DNA from: Cyanophora paradoxa
Taxonomy: Eukaryota; Glaucocystophyceae; Cyanophorales; Cyanophoraceae
Reading direction: 5' to 3'
DNA length: 64,000 bases
Assembly: GCA_004431415.1 (NCBI GenBank)
Contig: QPMI01000468.1
Coordinates: 62,001-126,000, forward strand
Shown piece by piece: positions 1 through 9,715 of the stretch. Made by a program: the position numbers and the translations under genes. The notes under the pieces were generated by a model that saw only the letters and a program-made list of their open reading frames with translations, did not search any database and was not told the origin of the DNA. Each line of letters begins with the position of its first letter. Position 1 is the first letter of the stretch.

Positions 1-1
1 T

Positions 2-535
2 CGTTCAGGTGGAGCATTTATTGGTGGTGGTTGCAGAGTTTCAGGTCAACTCTCTTCTTCGATTGCATACAATGATGTCCCGGATTCCCTTGAACAAAAT
101 GTTGAAAATCCACAACGAATTCGGTTCTATACACCTGTTGCACAGCAACCTTTTCTTCACTTCTATGTTGCATCATCTGTCTCTCTTGAAAATTCAGAGT
201 TGGTTTCCATTACAGGAACTGATCGTGTGAGAAGGAATATTCCTCTTCCCACAGCAATGCTTTCGATGTGCAGAGCAAACAACAATCAACCAGGTCACAA
301 TTACCTATTCTTTGTTCAAGCATCAAATCATTTCGGTCGGGGATATTGTGTATATAACAATTTGACATTTACTTATGATTTGTTTGTCACTGAGGTAGGA
401 GTTTACAATACTATGATTATGGGACTGAGAACAGATATAGCAGCTGTTTCGGCACTTCGTGGTGTGAATGTTGCTGATATCTTTACAACCGGATTTTACC
501 AGGAGCCAGATGTTATTGACGATCCAACACCTTAA
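2..535 (+). CDS. Partial AT-rich ORF 1, possible viral structural protein
   Basis: The frame is open from base 2 to a TAA at 533-535, so the 5' part lies outside the window; about 177 residues are visible. I do not recognise the family. The protein is rich in beta-branched, aromatic and Asn residues, lacks the Ala/Pro/Arg bias of all the other genes here, and shows no introns. The stretch is clearly AT-richer than the chromosome beyond it. It is followed by two more ORFs on the same strand with gaps of 23 and 38 bp, a compact layout typical of viruses. A capsid-like protein of an integrated DNA virus (for example polinton-like) is one possibility, inferred only from composition, layout and beta-rich character. 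An endogenised RNA-virus segment or assembly contamination are alternatives. Confidence 0.5.
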   Translation, partial: RSGGAFIGGGCRVSGQLSSSIAYNDVPDSLEQNVENPQRIRFYTPVAQQPFLHFYVASSVSLENSELVSITGTDRVRRNIPLPTAMLSMCRANNNQPGHNYLFFVQASNHFGRGYCVYNNLTFTYDLFVTEVGVYNTMIMGLRTDIAAVSALRGVNVADIFTTGFYQEPDVIDDPTP

Positions 536-558
536 ATTATATATTACTTAAATGTAAA

Positions 559-1389
559 ATGGCTGAAATTCCAATAGAGCGTATTGTTACGGCACAGCTC
601 TCACTATCTGCACCAGCAAATCACGTTCTACAACACGCTTGTTTTGATGATGTGGAAGGTCTTGAATCAACAGAAGTTCAGCCAACAATGAATACCTTCG
701 GATCTACACATAAACTTCGATTGCAGGAACTCCGATGTGATAAAAATAATGGTATAGTTAAGACAACGAAACTTCTTGTCACAAATGCAAATTTTAGCGC
801 AAATTATGGCGATCCAGACAGCTATAGCTCCCCTATTTCGACTTATTCTTTCGAATCTCGTTCTGGAGCTATTAACTGTCGAAATGGCGGCGCATATATT
901 GGTGATGGTCTTCGAGTTGGGGGAACGATCGGAGCCCCTCTCTTCGTGAACGACACGCCAAACCCGATCGACAATCTGACGCGGATTCGCACCTATGTCC
1001 CCGGTATGAATGCCCCCTATATAATCAAGATATTCCCCATTGTTGTTAATGAGCAAACATCAGTAGTTGATTCTCTGGTTGAAATTGGTGATCATTATAA
1101 GGTAGTTGTCGATATTCCACCGGACATCTACGCACTCTGTCAGGTAGAAGGTGGGACACCCAATATTACGGTGGTAATAACTCCTTACGATAATTTCGGT
1201 ATTGCATATCATGGTGTAAATTTCGGATTAGAAGATTATCAGTTTTTAGTAAGAGCTACCAGGTTTGGTATCTACAAATGCATCCTTTATGCTGAACGAA
1301 CCGATGCTATTGCTAAACAGAACACATATGCAGAATATGTTGGTACAAACAGGTATTTTCCTATATTCGGCAGCGATACGGCTCCATAG
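559..1389 (+). CDS. AT-rich ORF 2, possible viral structural protein
   Basis: A complete intronless ORF of 276 residues starting 23 bp after ORF 1, behind an AT-only spacer. I do not recognise the family. The sequence reads as a soluble, beta-rich protein: many Val/Ile/Thr/Asn/Tyr, several Gly turns, no signal peptide and no membrane segment. A segment at roughly residues 95-125 is rich in Gly and Asn, and the C-terminal third carries several aromatic residues. Codon use is AT-leaning, unlike the GC-saturated genes from 3 kb onward. Adjacency to ORF 1 and lack of introns suggest one transcription unit of foreign origin. A minor capsid or penton-like role next to a major capsid gene would fit polinton-like virus gene order, but no diagnostic motif was seen. 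Confidence 0.6.
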   Translation: MAEIPIERIVTAQLSLSAPANHVLQHACFDDVEGLESTEVQPTMNTFGSTHKLRLQELRCDKNNGIVKTTKLLVTNANFSANYGDPDSYSSPISTYSFESRSGAINCRNGGAYIGDGLRVGGTIGAPLFVNDTPNPIDNLTRIRTYVPGMNAPYIIKIFPIVVNEQTSVVDSLVEIGDHYKVVVDIPPDIYALCQVEGGTPNITVVITPYDNFGIAYHGVNFGLEDYQFLVRATRFGIYKCILYAERTDAIAKQNTYAEYVGTNRYFPIFGSDTAP

Positions 1390-1427
1390 CCGCATTCCTT
1401 TGTTTTTTTATATTTTTCCATTAATAG

Positions 1428-1751
1428 ATGGATTTGCTTCGAAAATTATTGGATATGTTCCATCTCAACGTCACCAGCAAATTGAATTGTAGTTGCTGTG
1501 AGACGACCATTAATCTCGAAATATCGGACACTGAGGGCTCTCGAACCCCAGAAACTCAGGTATCGCCTATTAACACACCCAGGACTTCTAGGTCCAATTC
1601 TCCATTTACTCGAACTGATTCACCTGTACCTTGGCTTGATGAAGGCCGAAGATTGTCGTGGCCTCCCCCAGATATCCCAAAGCCGCTGAAAAGAAAAAAG
1701 TCCTTGCTATCAAGTTTCAGAAAGGAGAAGCAATCCGATCTAGTGGAATGA
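1428..1751 (+). CDS. AT-rich ORF 3, small Ser/Pro/Lys-rich protein
   Basis: A 107-residue intronless ORF, 38 bp after ORF 2. The first 30 residues hold a hydrophobic Leu-rich stretch followed by a CysSerCysCys cluster; the middle is Thr/Ser/Pro-rich with several Ser-Pro and Thr-Pro pairs (possible phosphorylation sites), and the tail is basic (PLKRKK, then SFRKEK). Such a basic tail could bind nucleic acid or act as a nuclear signal. No family recognised. It completes the AT-rich co-directional trio; the ordinary GC-rich chromosome and a repeat block begin just after its stop codon. Confidence 0.5.
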   Translation: MDLLRKLLDMFHLNVTSKLNCSCCETTINLEISDTEGSRTPETQVSPINTPRTSRSNSPFTRTDSPVPWLDEGRRLSWPPPDIPKPLKRKKSLLSSFRKEKQSDLVE

Positions 1752-1808
1752 GGCCGCACCAGAGCGCTCTTTGGGCCCGTCCTTACGTGCGGCTATAGCT
1801 TAACGCTT

Positions 1809-2234
1809 TTTCCTCGTTTAGCTTCTCTGTACACATCAATTACATCTAGCTAGAGCTTAACACGTTTCCTCGTTTAGCTTCTCTGTACTCATTAATATCG
1901 TCTAGAATTATCCTAAACCTGTTTCCTCTGTTAGCTTCTCTGTACACATCAATATCGTCTAGACTATTCTGCCACGTTCGTCTGCAGACCGCGCTCATGG
2001 GGGCAGCGCTCCTCTTCGCCTATTCTTGTTGTCAGCTCTGCCCTGAATAGTCGTTAGATATTGCTTGGCTTCCACCTTAACGTCTGTCTCCCATAGTATC
2101 GGACATCAACGCGGAAAAAAACGCGAGAGACACCACCGCGGTGGCCGCGAGAGAGGTTGTGAGGGGATGGTGGTGGCGGTTTCCCGGTGGGCCACCGCTT
2201 CTCTGTACACAGCAATATCGTCTAGACTATTCTG
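1809..2234 (+). repeat. Tandem/dispersed ~56-bp AT-rich repeat
   Basis: Three head-to-tail units (about 1809-1864, 1865-1921, 1922-1975) share the core TTAGCTTCTCTGTAC followed by ATATCGTCTAGA-like sequence. A fourth partial unit sits at 2197-2234. The array abuts the AT-rich ORF block and could be its terminal repeat, which is an inference from position only. Confidence 0.7.
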
Positions 2235-2473
2235 AAAAAAACGCTAGAGACACCACCGCGCGGCCTCTTCGTCTATTCTAGTTGTCAGCTCTGCCTTGTA
2301 TAGTCGTTAGATATTGCTTGGCTTCCACCTTCGGAATAGAACTGTAGACGTTGCTCGGGGTGGTGCTAGACGTAACGATAGAGCTGGGTCGGAGGGATAG
2401 CGGGGTAGACGTTACGACTGGTGCAGCGAGAGAGGTGTTAGGGGATGGGGGTGGCAGTTTCCGGGTGGGCCAT
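2011..2473 (+). repeat. Interleaved direct repeats
   Basis: Two copies of a ~68-bp sequence (2011-2078 and 2264-2331) differ at only a few bases. A second repeated segment (about 2146-2194 and 2427-2473, core GGTGGGCCA) and a third (AAAAAAACGC followed by AGAGACACCACCGCG near 2115 and 2234) are interleaved with them, so the whole region is a partly duplicated composite. No gene is visible. Confidence 0.7.
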
Positions 2474-3005
2474 CTGGGTGGGGTCTCTCTCGTTTTTTAA
2501 TAACACTCGGTTAAGAGCTCAGAGCTGGATCGGGAGATGAGCAGACTCGTCATTTTGTGAGTTACCGAAAACGGGGGCCCTACCCCGTTTCCAAAAAGAC
2601 TTTCCTCAGTGTAAGTTCGCACTCTCCAATGTGATTGGCTAGCGCGCGCGGCGTCCTCCCACGCGACCGCGCTCGCGCCTGGCCTAGCTCTCGCAGAACG
2701 GAATGTCGGGCATGATGCGCGCAACGACCTCGAACTGGTCTGTCCCGTACATCTGCTCCCTGTGCGTCGCTGGACCCATTTTTGTCCCGGGTGTTGGTGC
2801 CTGTTCCTGGATCACCCTTTGGTCGGACGGGACCGGGATACATGGTTTCGGGATCCCCTTGTGATGGGCTTTCAGGATATACCGCGCGGCCCGGGTTTTG
2901 CGGAGGTCGGGGAAATGGGATTTGGGGTAGGGTTGGGCCCGAGGGACAGGGACAGGGGAAGTGATTTTCCCTTCCCCAATCAATGCCTATGCCTAGTGGA
3001 GTCGG
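2474..3005. other. Intergenic, nothing recognised
   Basis: GC-rich sequence between the repeat block and the 3' end of the RING-finger gene. Short overlapping frames on both strands have no protein-like character and I see no gene here. Confidence 0.5.
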
Positions 3006-5761
3006 CTACCCAGCGAACACGGCGATGCGCGTCTTGATGGGGGTGCGGCAGACGGGGCAGAGGAAGGGCGGGCCCGGGAGCGCCGAGGAGCACGCCCCGC
3101 AGAGGTGGAGGTGCCTGCAGGGGAGGAGGAGCACGGAGGCCGGGTGGTGCGCGCAGACCTTGCAGCCCCGCGCCTCCTCCAGCGCCCGGATCTGTCGGAT
3201 GTAGGGGGGTGGTACGTGATTAATTATTAAAGGAGTCCGGCCGGTGGGGTACGGGATGAAGGAGGCGCCCGCGCTCGCCTGGTCGCGGAGGGCGGCGATG
3301 GCGCGCTCCGCCGCCTCGCGCTCCCGCCGGGCGGCGAGCTCCTCCCGCGCAGCCTGTACCCCCCCGCCCGTCGGCGAGGCGGCGCCGGTGCCGCGGCGCG
3401 CCGGCACGCACCCTAAGAGCCCCTTCTACGCGGGCGACCTGCGTACGCGGGTCGGAACGGGGCTGCTGAGAGGAGGGCCGGCGCGGGGTGGGGCGCACGT
3501 GCGCCTCCACTGCGGCTGTACCCTCCATCGCCGCGAGCGCTGCGCCGGACCTTCGGCGGGAAGGGGGTGGGTTGGGGGGAGGGGAGGGGACCAGCGGGGT
3601 CGCCGGCGAGGCGGGCCGCCTCGGCGCGGGCGGCGGCGAGCTCGCCCCGCAGCGCCCCCGCCTCCGCCTCCGCCCCCCGCGAGGCCCGCCAGAACGCGTC
3701 CTGTACCCCGCTTCGGCGAGAGAGGGGGGTATATGACGTCACAGGGGAGGGGGGTAGGCGATGAAAAGGTGGCACCCGCTCCTCCTCGAGGGCGCGCCGC
3801 GCCTCGTCGGGGCTCCCGCCGGGCGAGCTGCCTGCGCCGGCCGCCGCGAGGGCCGCGTACCTCTCCCTCAGCAGCGCCGCGGCCAGGCCGCCCCCCGCCG
3901 CCGAGAGGGCCTGCGGGGCACCGGATTCGAAGACGTGAGCGGGGGGGGGGGAAGAAACGAGGCCGGGGTACGCGGACGATGAGGGCGAGGGAGGCAGCGG
4001 TGCGGTCCGGGGAGCGGGCAAGGGCCCGGACGGCCTCGAGGTGGCGCGCGCTGCCCCGCAGCTGCGCCGGCCGCTTGTGCGCAACGTTTGCGAAGCAGAA
4101 GGCCGCGAAGGACCGGATGGGCGGCAGCGCCGAGCGCGCCGCGGCGGCCATAAACTCTGCACGAGCGCGCCCCTCGCGTGAGGCGCGGGGCGCCCGGCGA
4201 GCTGGGGGGGGAGAGGGCGTCTTAGCCCGGCGCCGGACGCAGACCCAGAGCAATGTCTGCGGCAGGGGGACGGGTCGGGTCGTAGGTCGGGAAGGGGCTA
4301 GCGCGCAGGGGCGGCGGACCGAGCCAGTCGTACGCCGTACCCTCCGTGGCGGCGTCGTGGGTGAGAACGTAGTCCTCCACTCTAAAGGGCGGGTTAGAGT
4401 GAGAGGGGAGAATGCGGGCGGGCGGGGCGTGGGGACGGGTACGTGTGCGAACGAACCGCGAGAGGAGGGCGGGCCGGGCGGCAATGGCGGCGGCGGGGCC
4501 GGGGTCCGAGGCGCACGCGAGGGACGCCGCGAGGTAGCACGCCTCGAACGCCACTGTACCCCCGGTCATCCTCGGGTTAGGGGGGGGGGCTGGGTAGGAG
4601 GGAGGGGGGTAGAGGGCACCGTGGTGGTCGGGGTGGGCGGCGAGGCGCTCGAGGAGGGGTAGGGCCCCCGCGTCGACGACCGCCCCCCTGCCGCCCCGTG
4701 AGCAGGGGAGGGGGGGAGGAAGGGGGAGGGGGTACCGAAGCCGATCGCACTCGGCCACGTTGCAGAGGGTGACGAGGGCGTGCAGGGCTCCCCGCACCCC
4801 CCCGGCCCCGCACCCCTCGAGCCGCCACGCGAGCTGCACCCGTACCCGCCCCGCTAAGGAATCGCAGCGGCGTCCAGGGGGGTACGGTGCGGGGCGCACG
4901 TCGGCGAGGAGGGGTAGGCCGCCCCCGCCAGCGAGGGCGGCCTGCACGGGCGCCGCGTTCGCCAGGCTCAGAACGCACTGCCGGGCCGTCAGAAGAGGGA
5001 GGGGAAGGGGGGTACGGGCCGGGCCGGGCCCGCCTCGAGGGTGTCCTCAAGCCAGGGCCAGAGGGCGGGCGACGAGGGGCGGGCGGCGCGCGTCGCGGCG
5101 GCCTGCGGGTCGGACATGAGCTCCTCGAGCGCGGCGTAGGGCGCCGCCGCCCGCCGCCGCTCCCCCTCGGGGCCCCGCTCCATCGCCTGCGCGCCGCGGC
5201 GCGCGCTCAATAAAGATCCGATAGAGCCGCCCGCGAGGAACGAAGGCTCTCGGAGTGGGCCTCCTCCTCACCTGAAGAGCGTCCCTGCCGAGCGTCTCCG
5301 CGGCCGCGACGGCTTCGGGCGGCAGCGGCGGGTACGGCGCCTCCTCCGGCCTGTGCGCGGCCCGAGCGGCGTGAGAGGGAGGCCGCGGCTCTTGAGGAAT
5401 CGATTGGACGGCGCGCATATGCATGCGCTGCGCACTCGTCGTGGTCCTCGGCGGGTAGGGGCTCGTCGAGCTCGTAAGCGTGCAGCTGCTCCTCCAGCTC
5501 GAGCGCCCGTGGCCTCCTCACAGACACCGTCGCCGTCTCCACGATGCTGCGCGCCCTGCTGTGCCGCGCGCTCCTCTCCGCGAGCAGCTGCAGCGCCGCC
5601 AGCTCGGGCGACTCGGCGTCTTGCGCCTGCTCTGAAGCATCCAGCGTGATGCTGGTTCTGCCGCTGGGCAACAGCTGCAGCTCTGCCGCGTCCGCGAGCG
5701 TGATGACGGTCCTCGAGCTGGCCATGGAGCGTTCGTTCTGCTCGCGCTCGCCCTCCATCAC
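3006..5761 (-). CDS. Armadillo-like repeat protein with C-terminal RING finger (copy A)
   Basis: A multi-exon minus-strand gene. The N-terminus is acidic and Glu/Leu-rich (from about 5761). It is followed by helical armadillo-like segments, for example GGGLPLLADV near 4920, ALHALVTLCNVAE near 4770 and AGALPLLERL near 4660, then a charged helical stretch, and finally a C3HC4 RING at 3170-3010: CKVC, LLLPCRHLHLC, GAC and CPVC, ending eleven residues before the stop. The RING is of the IAP/BOI type that recruits ubiquitin E2 enzymes, so an E3 ligase with a helical-repeat substrate platform is likely (inference). Short introns interrupt it; one at about 3190-3245 separates the coiled coil from the RING. 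Exon ends are approximate. A near-identical copy lies at 10762-13148. Confidence 0.7.
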
Positions 5762-5780
5762 CCGTACCAGTTTCCGCGCC
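3475..5780. repeat. Segmental duplication, copy A
   Basis: This segment recurs at about 10845-13167 with a constant offset near 7366 bp (for example the same block at 5117 and 12483). Identity is nearly complete over exons and introns between about 4640 and 5640 and lower toward the left end, with small indels in homopolymer runs. Both copies are in the same orientation. Confidence 0.9.
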
Positions 5781-6044
5781 GTTGGGGGCTGCGAGGCTAA
5801 TACAGCGGTGCAGCGCGCCTTGCTCGTCGCTCGGGTGCGATGCCGGCGCCGTGCGCTGCGTGCGCAGCTGGGGGGGGGGGGCTAGTATGCGAAGACTAAC
5901 TGGTCTTTCTGTACCCGTGAAGCCGGGCATGGAGCTCGAGGCACCGGACGCAGCGGCCGCTGGCCCTGAAACTCGTCAAATTGAATTCGTCATCCGTTCC
6001 AGCAGGAGGGCCGCGCTGTCTCTCTCATTCCTCGACCGTGCTAG

Positions 6045-7234
6045 CTAGCACTGTCGATCCGGTTCCCGCAGCCACTGGCCTGCCTGCGCCTGATTCGACC
6101 AGGCGAAGTGCGTGTGATGCGCATGCAGCACTGCGGCGTGCCTCCGGGGATCGCCTTCGACCCGCCTCGCGGTTCCGTCCGACCCCTCGATCGTCAGGAC
6201 CGCCGGCATGCTGAACTCCGGCGGCAGGAAGATGCCCTCATCAATCTCCGGCTGGTCACGGGTCGAGCTCCCTGGCGAGCTTCGCGGCGGCTTCGCTTTA
6301 ACCTTGACTAGCTCGATTTCCCGGCTGTGCTCACGTTTCGCCAGGATGGCCCGGAATCTGGACCAAGCGTAGAGCTCGGCGCTGCACGGGTGGCGGACGT
6401 AGTCGCGCGCGTGCTTGTGGTGCGCATTCTGAACGAACTGTTTGTACCACGTGCAGACGTTCTGACTGTCCGTGTGCATGCGCAGCCGCAGACCTTTAGG
6501 CGCGAGCACGTCCGCGACGATCGCCGCCTGGAGCTCTGCCTTGTTGATCTCCTGGAGGCCGCGGAGCCGGCCGTACAGCGTGGTTTCCTCTCCTTCCGGA
6601 TTGAGGGGCGCAACATCCGGTGCGCGGGCCGGAATCACTATTCCAAACCCCGCTCGGGCATCCGCTGTCTGACCGGCCCCCAGGCTCCCGTCCGTCCAGA
6701 TGTTCAGCTTTCCTTCCGTCTCGGCGTACCGAGCGAGTTGTTCCGTCTCTGCCTTGGGCCACACTTCCAGCAGGTGCTGCCAGTAAAAGTTTTCGGTCCC
6801 GCCGTGCTGCAGATCGCGTGTCCATGTCGTGGGACCCCGCCCGTGTAGTAAAGGTCGCGTCGTTCCGCAGATTTCGACACGGGGCGGGCCTCGTCCCTCG
6901 GCTCAGCGCTCGGCGCCGCCGCCGCCGCCGCGTCCAAGGCTACGCGCAGGTCCTCCTCGGCCTCGGGGCTCAGCTCCTCGCGGAGGAAACGTGGGTCCTC
7001 GTCCTGGACCGCCTTCACGCGGGCCTGGCGGAGGAGCTGTTGGCGCCCCAGCCGGCGTGCCCGTCGATCGTCAGCGACACCTCTATATATAGCTAGGCCT
7101 GCAGCCAACCCGATCTCCACGACGCCCCCCAGGCCGATCTCGAGCTCACCTATAGCCAGGCCCCAGAGTCCACAGGACAGTCCGCCGGCGCAAGTGCCCC
7201 CGCCTGACCCACCAGCGGCACAAGCCGATGGCAC
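6045..7234 (-). pseudogene. Retroelement remnant with RNase H domain
   Basis: The minus-strand frame 6764-6045 (extendable upstream to about 6900) shows an RNase H fold: IWTDGSL (first Asp), NKAELQAAI (Glu) and MHTDSQNV (second Asp), followed by a VKVKAKP segment where retroelement RNases H usually carry a His. Upstream coding-like sequence (about 7100-6830, Arg/Glu-rich) is in another frame, so at least one frameshift separates the two parts. No reverse transcriptase, integrase or terminal repeat was recognised nearby. It most likely derives from a retrotransposon and is broken. A domesticated RNase H gene is the alternative. It lies between the two duplicated armadillo genes and could have provided homology for rearrangement. 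Confidence 0.65.
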
Positions 7235-7785
7235 GGCAACAGTGCGGACGCGACGCCCGCGCCTCCTTCGAGAAATTCAAGAGTCGGCGGGATTCCGTGC
7301 AGCCCGAGACAATAATTCCGGACCCGGACCTCGCCCCCGCAGATCTAGAACAGCTGCAGCAGCTTCCTCCACCCCTGCTGCTGATCACGGTCACGCCCAG
7401 CGGCGGGACGGAGCGTCGTCCGCAGCCGCATCAGCTGTGCCCGAGCCTCTTCCCGAACCTCAAGACCGGCCTCCCCCACAAGACCGGCCGCCGCCCCGCC
7501 CTCCCCACCGAAGAGGCCCGGCCCTCGCCCCAGCCTCCTCCCCCGCACCCCCCCCCTCCTCCACCCTTCCTTTTATCGAAACGGGCCCTTCAGCTGCACC
7601 CTCCCCATCTCGCACCTCCAGCAACCTGTCCCATCTGTTCCCTGTCGCTCCACCGACACCGCCGCCTCCACCGCCTTCCACACCCGCTTCTCTGTCCTGC
7701 ACGGGAACACGCGAGGTACCACCGCGGAGATCTCCTCCCCTCTCTTCTCATCTTTGGTATTTCGCCGCGTGGCTTTAAACCCTGA
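7228..7785 (+). other. Proline-rich open frame, doubtful
   Basis: An ATG-led frame of 185 codons, mostly Pro/His/Leu low-complexity, overlapping a second plus-strand frame of similar length and composition. The first 50 residues look slightly more protein-like. I cannot tell whether it is translated; high GC alone would keep such frames open. Confidence 0.15.
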
Positions 7786-8488
7786 GCTCGCCAGCCCAAC
7801 AATCTCCCCGGCCCCAGCCCCCTGCCACCTCTCTACCCCACCCCATCCGTGACCGGCCCTGGCCCGTCGCGGGGGGAGGCTCCAAGAGAGCCGCCTCAAG
7901 GGTAGAGGGGGTGGGGCTCGCAATAGGGTTTAGCCCTTGGGGCGCCTAGTCGGAGACCCAATAGTGGGGAGTAGACTAGGCTAAAGTATATTAGTTGGCC
8001 TAGGGTAGACCTAGGCCTAGGGTAGACAGAAAACGATGTTTTTTGTGTACCAGGGGCTCTGTCCCCTAATAAACTACGGAAAACTCAAAAAAAAGTGGAG
8101 TTACCAAATATACGAGGGCTTACGAAAAAAAACCCGGAGGGCGGTGGTGGCGCTGAGTCGCGGCTGACTCGGACTCGGAGAATAGCTGTACCCTGGTAGT
8201 ACACGTGCTCAGCCGTGGCGTACTGACGCCGACACCGGCCCCGGAGGCGACGCGGGCGAGGCCTAGGGTGTCGGCGCTTGAGCTCGAGCAAGCGGCCTGC
8301 AGGAGCGTCCGCGCCGCGTCGACCTGCCCGAATGAGGTGAAGGTGAGCCCGCAGGAGCGACCGGGCGGGTACTTGGCGGGCCCAGACAGATAAAAGGGGC
8401 GGGCGTCCTCCCTCTAGCCACCCTCGAGCACGTGGGAGGGCGCTTCTAGCCTAAGAGCCCACCCTCTAGTCGCCTAGCCGGGTCCCCT
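7786..8488. other. Intergenic, nothing recognised
   Basis: Holds short CTAGGC-rich repeats around 7975-8025 (several copies of CCTAGGCCTAG-like sequence) but no supported gene. Confidence 0.5.
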
Positions 8489-9200
8489 CTACACGGACCT
8501 GGCCCTCGCGCCCAGCGACGCCGCGCCCGCATCCTTGGCGGCCGCCGGCAGCGGCCCGGCGCCGTTCTGCTCCAGAAACCGACGCTTGGCGGACTCTACG
8601 GGGCCGAATTGCAAGCGGAGCCGAGGCGTAGTACGAGAGGGCCCCGGGGGGCGGGGGGCACACGGAGGGGGCCTTGCAGAAGGGGAGGGGGCCGTGCAGG
8701 GGCCCTCCAGGCGGGTCAGGACGAGGGGCAGGCCCCGAGGCAGTCTTCGAGGTGCATCTCCAGCTCAAACGAGGGAGAGAAAGAGGGGAGCGTGCCATTG
8801 GAGGCGAGCTCGGCAATGTGGCGGAGGGCCGAGAGCTGCCCCCTGCGGCTGATTGCCTCCATGACCTCCTCTGGTCGGCCCCGCCGATGCCCGCGGCGGG
8901 CCCGGGGGGCCTCCGGGGCCGGGGCGAGCCCGACGGCGATCTGGCCGCCCTCGAGCTCCGCGTTCTTGGCGAGCCGCCGCACGAGCGCGAGGCGCGTGCC
9001 GTCCAGCTCCCGCCGCGCCGAGCCCGGCCGCAGGTCACGCTCCCCGTGCGCGGGAAGCTGCGAAAGGAGTCCGAGTCATAGAGACCGAATTTCGAAGTGG
9101 ATGGAGGCCCGGCGGTCCAGCTCCCCCGCGGCCGCGCCTCTTGGCAGCGAGCCTGCAGATGACGGTTAGAGGCAGGGACTGGGCGAGAGAAGATACTATG
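8489..9200 (-). CDS. Uncharacterised small minus-strand gene
   Basis: Two pieces have protein-like character. An exon around 9060-8725 encodes a helical, charged segment (ELDGTRLALVRRLAKNAEL, later SALRHIAELASNG). A last exon at about 8610-8489 reads FGPVESAKRRFLEQNGAG and ends in Ala-rich sequence before a TAG at 8491-8489. A GC-rich, C-rich stretch between them is presumably an intron. The start is not resolved; an upstream exon near 9110-9160 (ELDRRASIHFEI) may belong to it, though I could not join it in frame. No family recognised. The sense of both pieces on one strand is the main support. Confidence 0.4.
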
Positions 9201-9715
9201 ACAGCCCAGCGATCGGGCGGGAGAAGAAGCAGCGCTTAGAGGAACACAGCGCCCCCTATCTGAGCTCCCCCTATCCGATCCCCTATGACTTGCTTGACGA
9301 CCGGCGCACAGGAACAGGAAGGGCGAAGCTCGCCGCCGCATGGGCCTACGCGGGTTTCTCAGTTGCTCATCCCCGATCGCAATCTCGCATGCCCGGGGTT
9401 CAATTCTTGCGCGCAGGTCGCGCTAACCTGCAATTTCACTGCGGGTCGCCGCCCGCAGCGCACCGGGTTGCGCTAGACGGGGGTAGAGCTCGCTTCGTTC
9501 GCGACAGTCCTCTCCTGTCAAGCCGCTCCCCTTCCTGGAATCCTGGTCCGTCAATATGGTGCGTAGGCGCGGCATGCTCTCTCATTCTTGCATTGACCAC
9601 TCGCCGCAGAGCAAAATGCGTGCTCTCGCATGGGGCCACATTCCGCACAGGAATCTCGTGCGAGGCGCGCCTGTGCGCTTTTCCCGTTCCTGTACCTGGC
9701 TGAGAGCAAGCAGGG

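Noticed and set aside
3244-4662. Plus-strand open frame of 472 codons
   Set aside because: It is Arg/Gly/Ala low-complexity and lies exactly antisense to the armadillo-RING gene. A similar frame of 491 codons appears antisense to copy B at 11010-12485. High GC keeps these open.
5205-5225. AATAAA polyadenylation-like signal (also near 12575)
   Set aside because: It lies on the plus strand inside an intron of the minus-strand armadillo genes and is duplicated with them; no plus-strand gene ends there.
9350-9440. tRNA-like stretch (GGGGTTCAATTC)
   Set aside because: A T-arm-like sequence is present but I could not fold an acceptor stem, D arm and anticodon arm around it.
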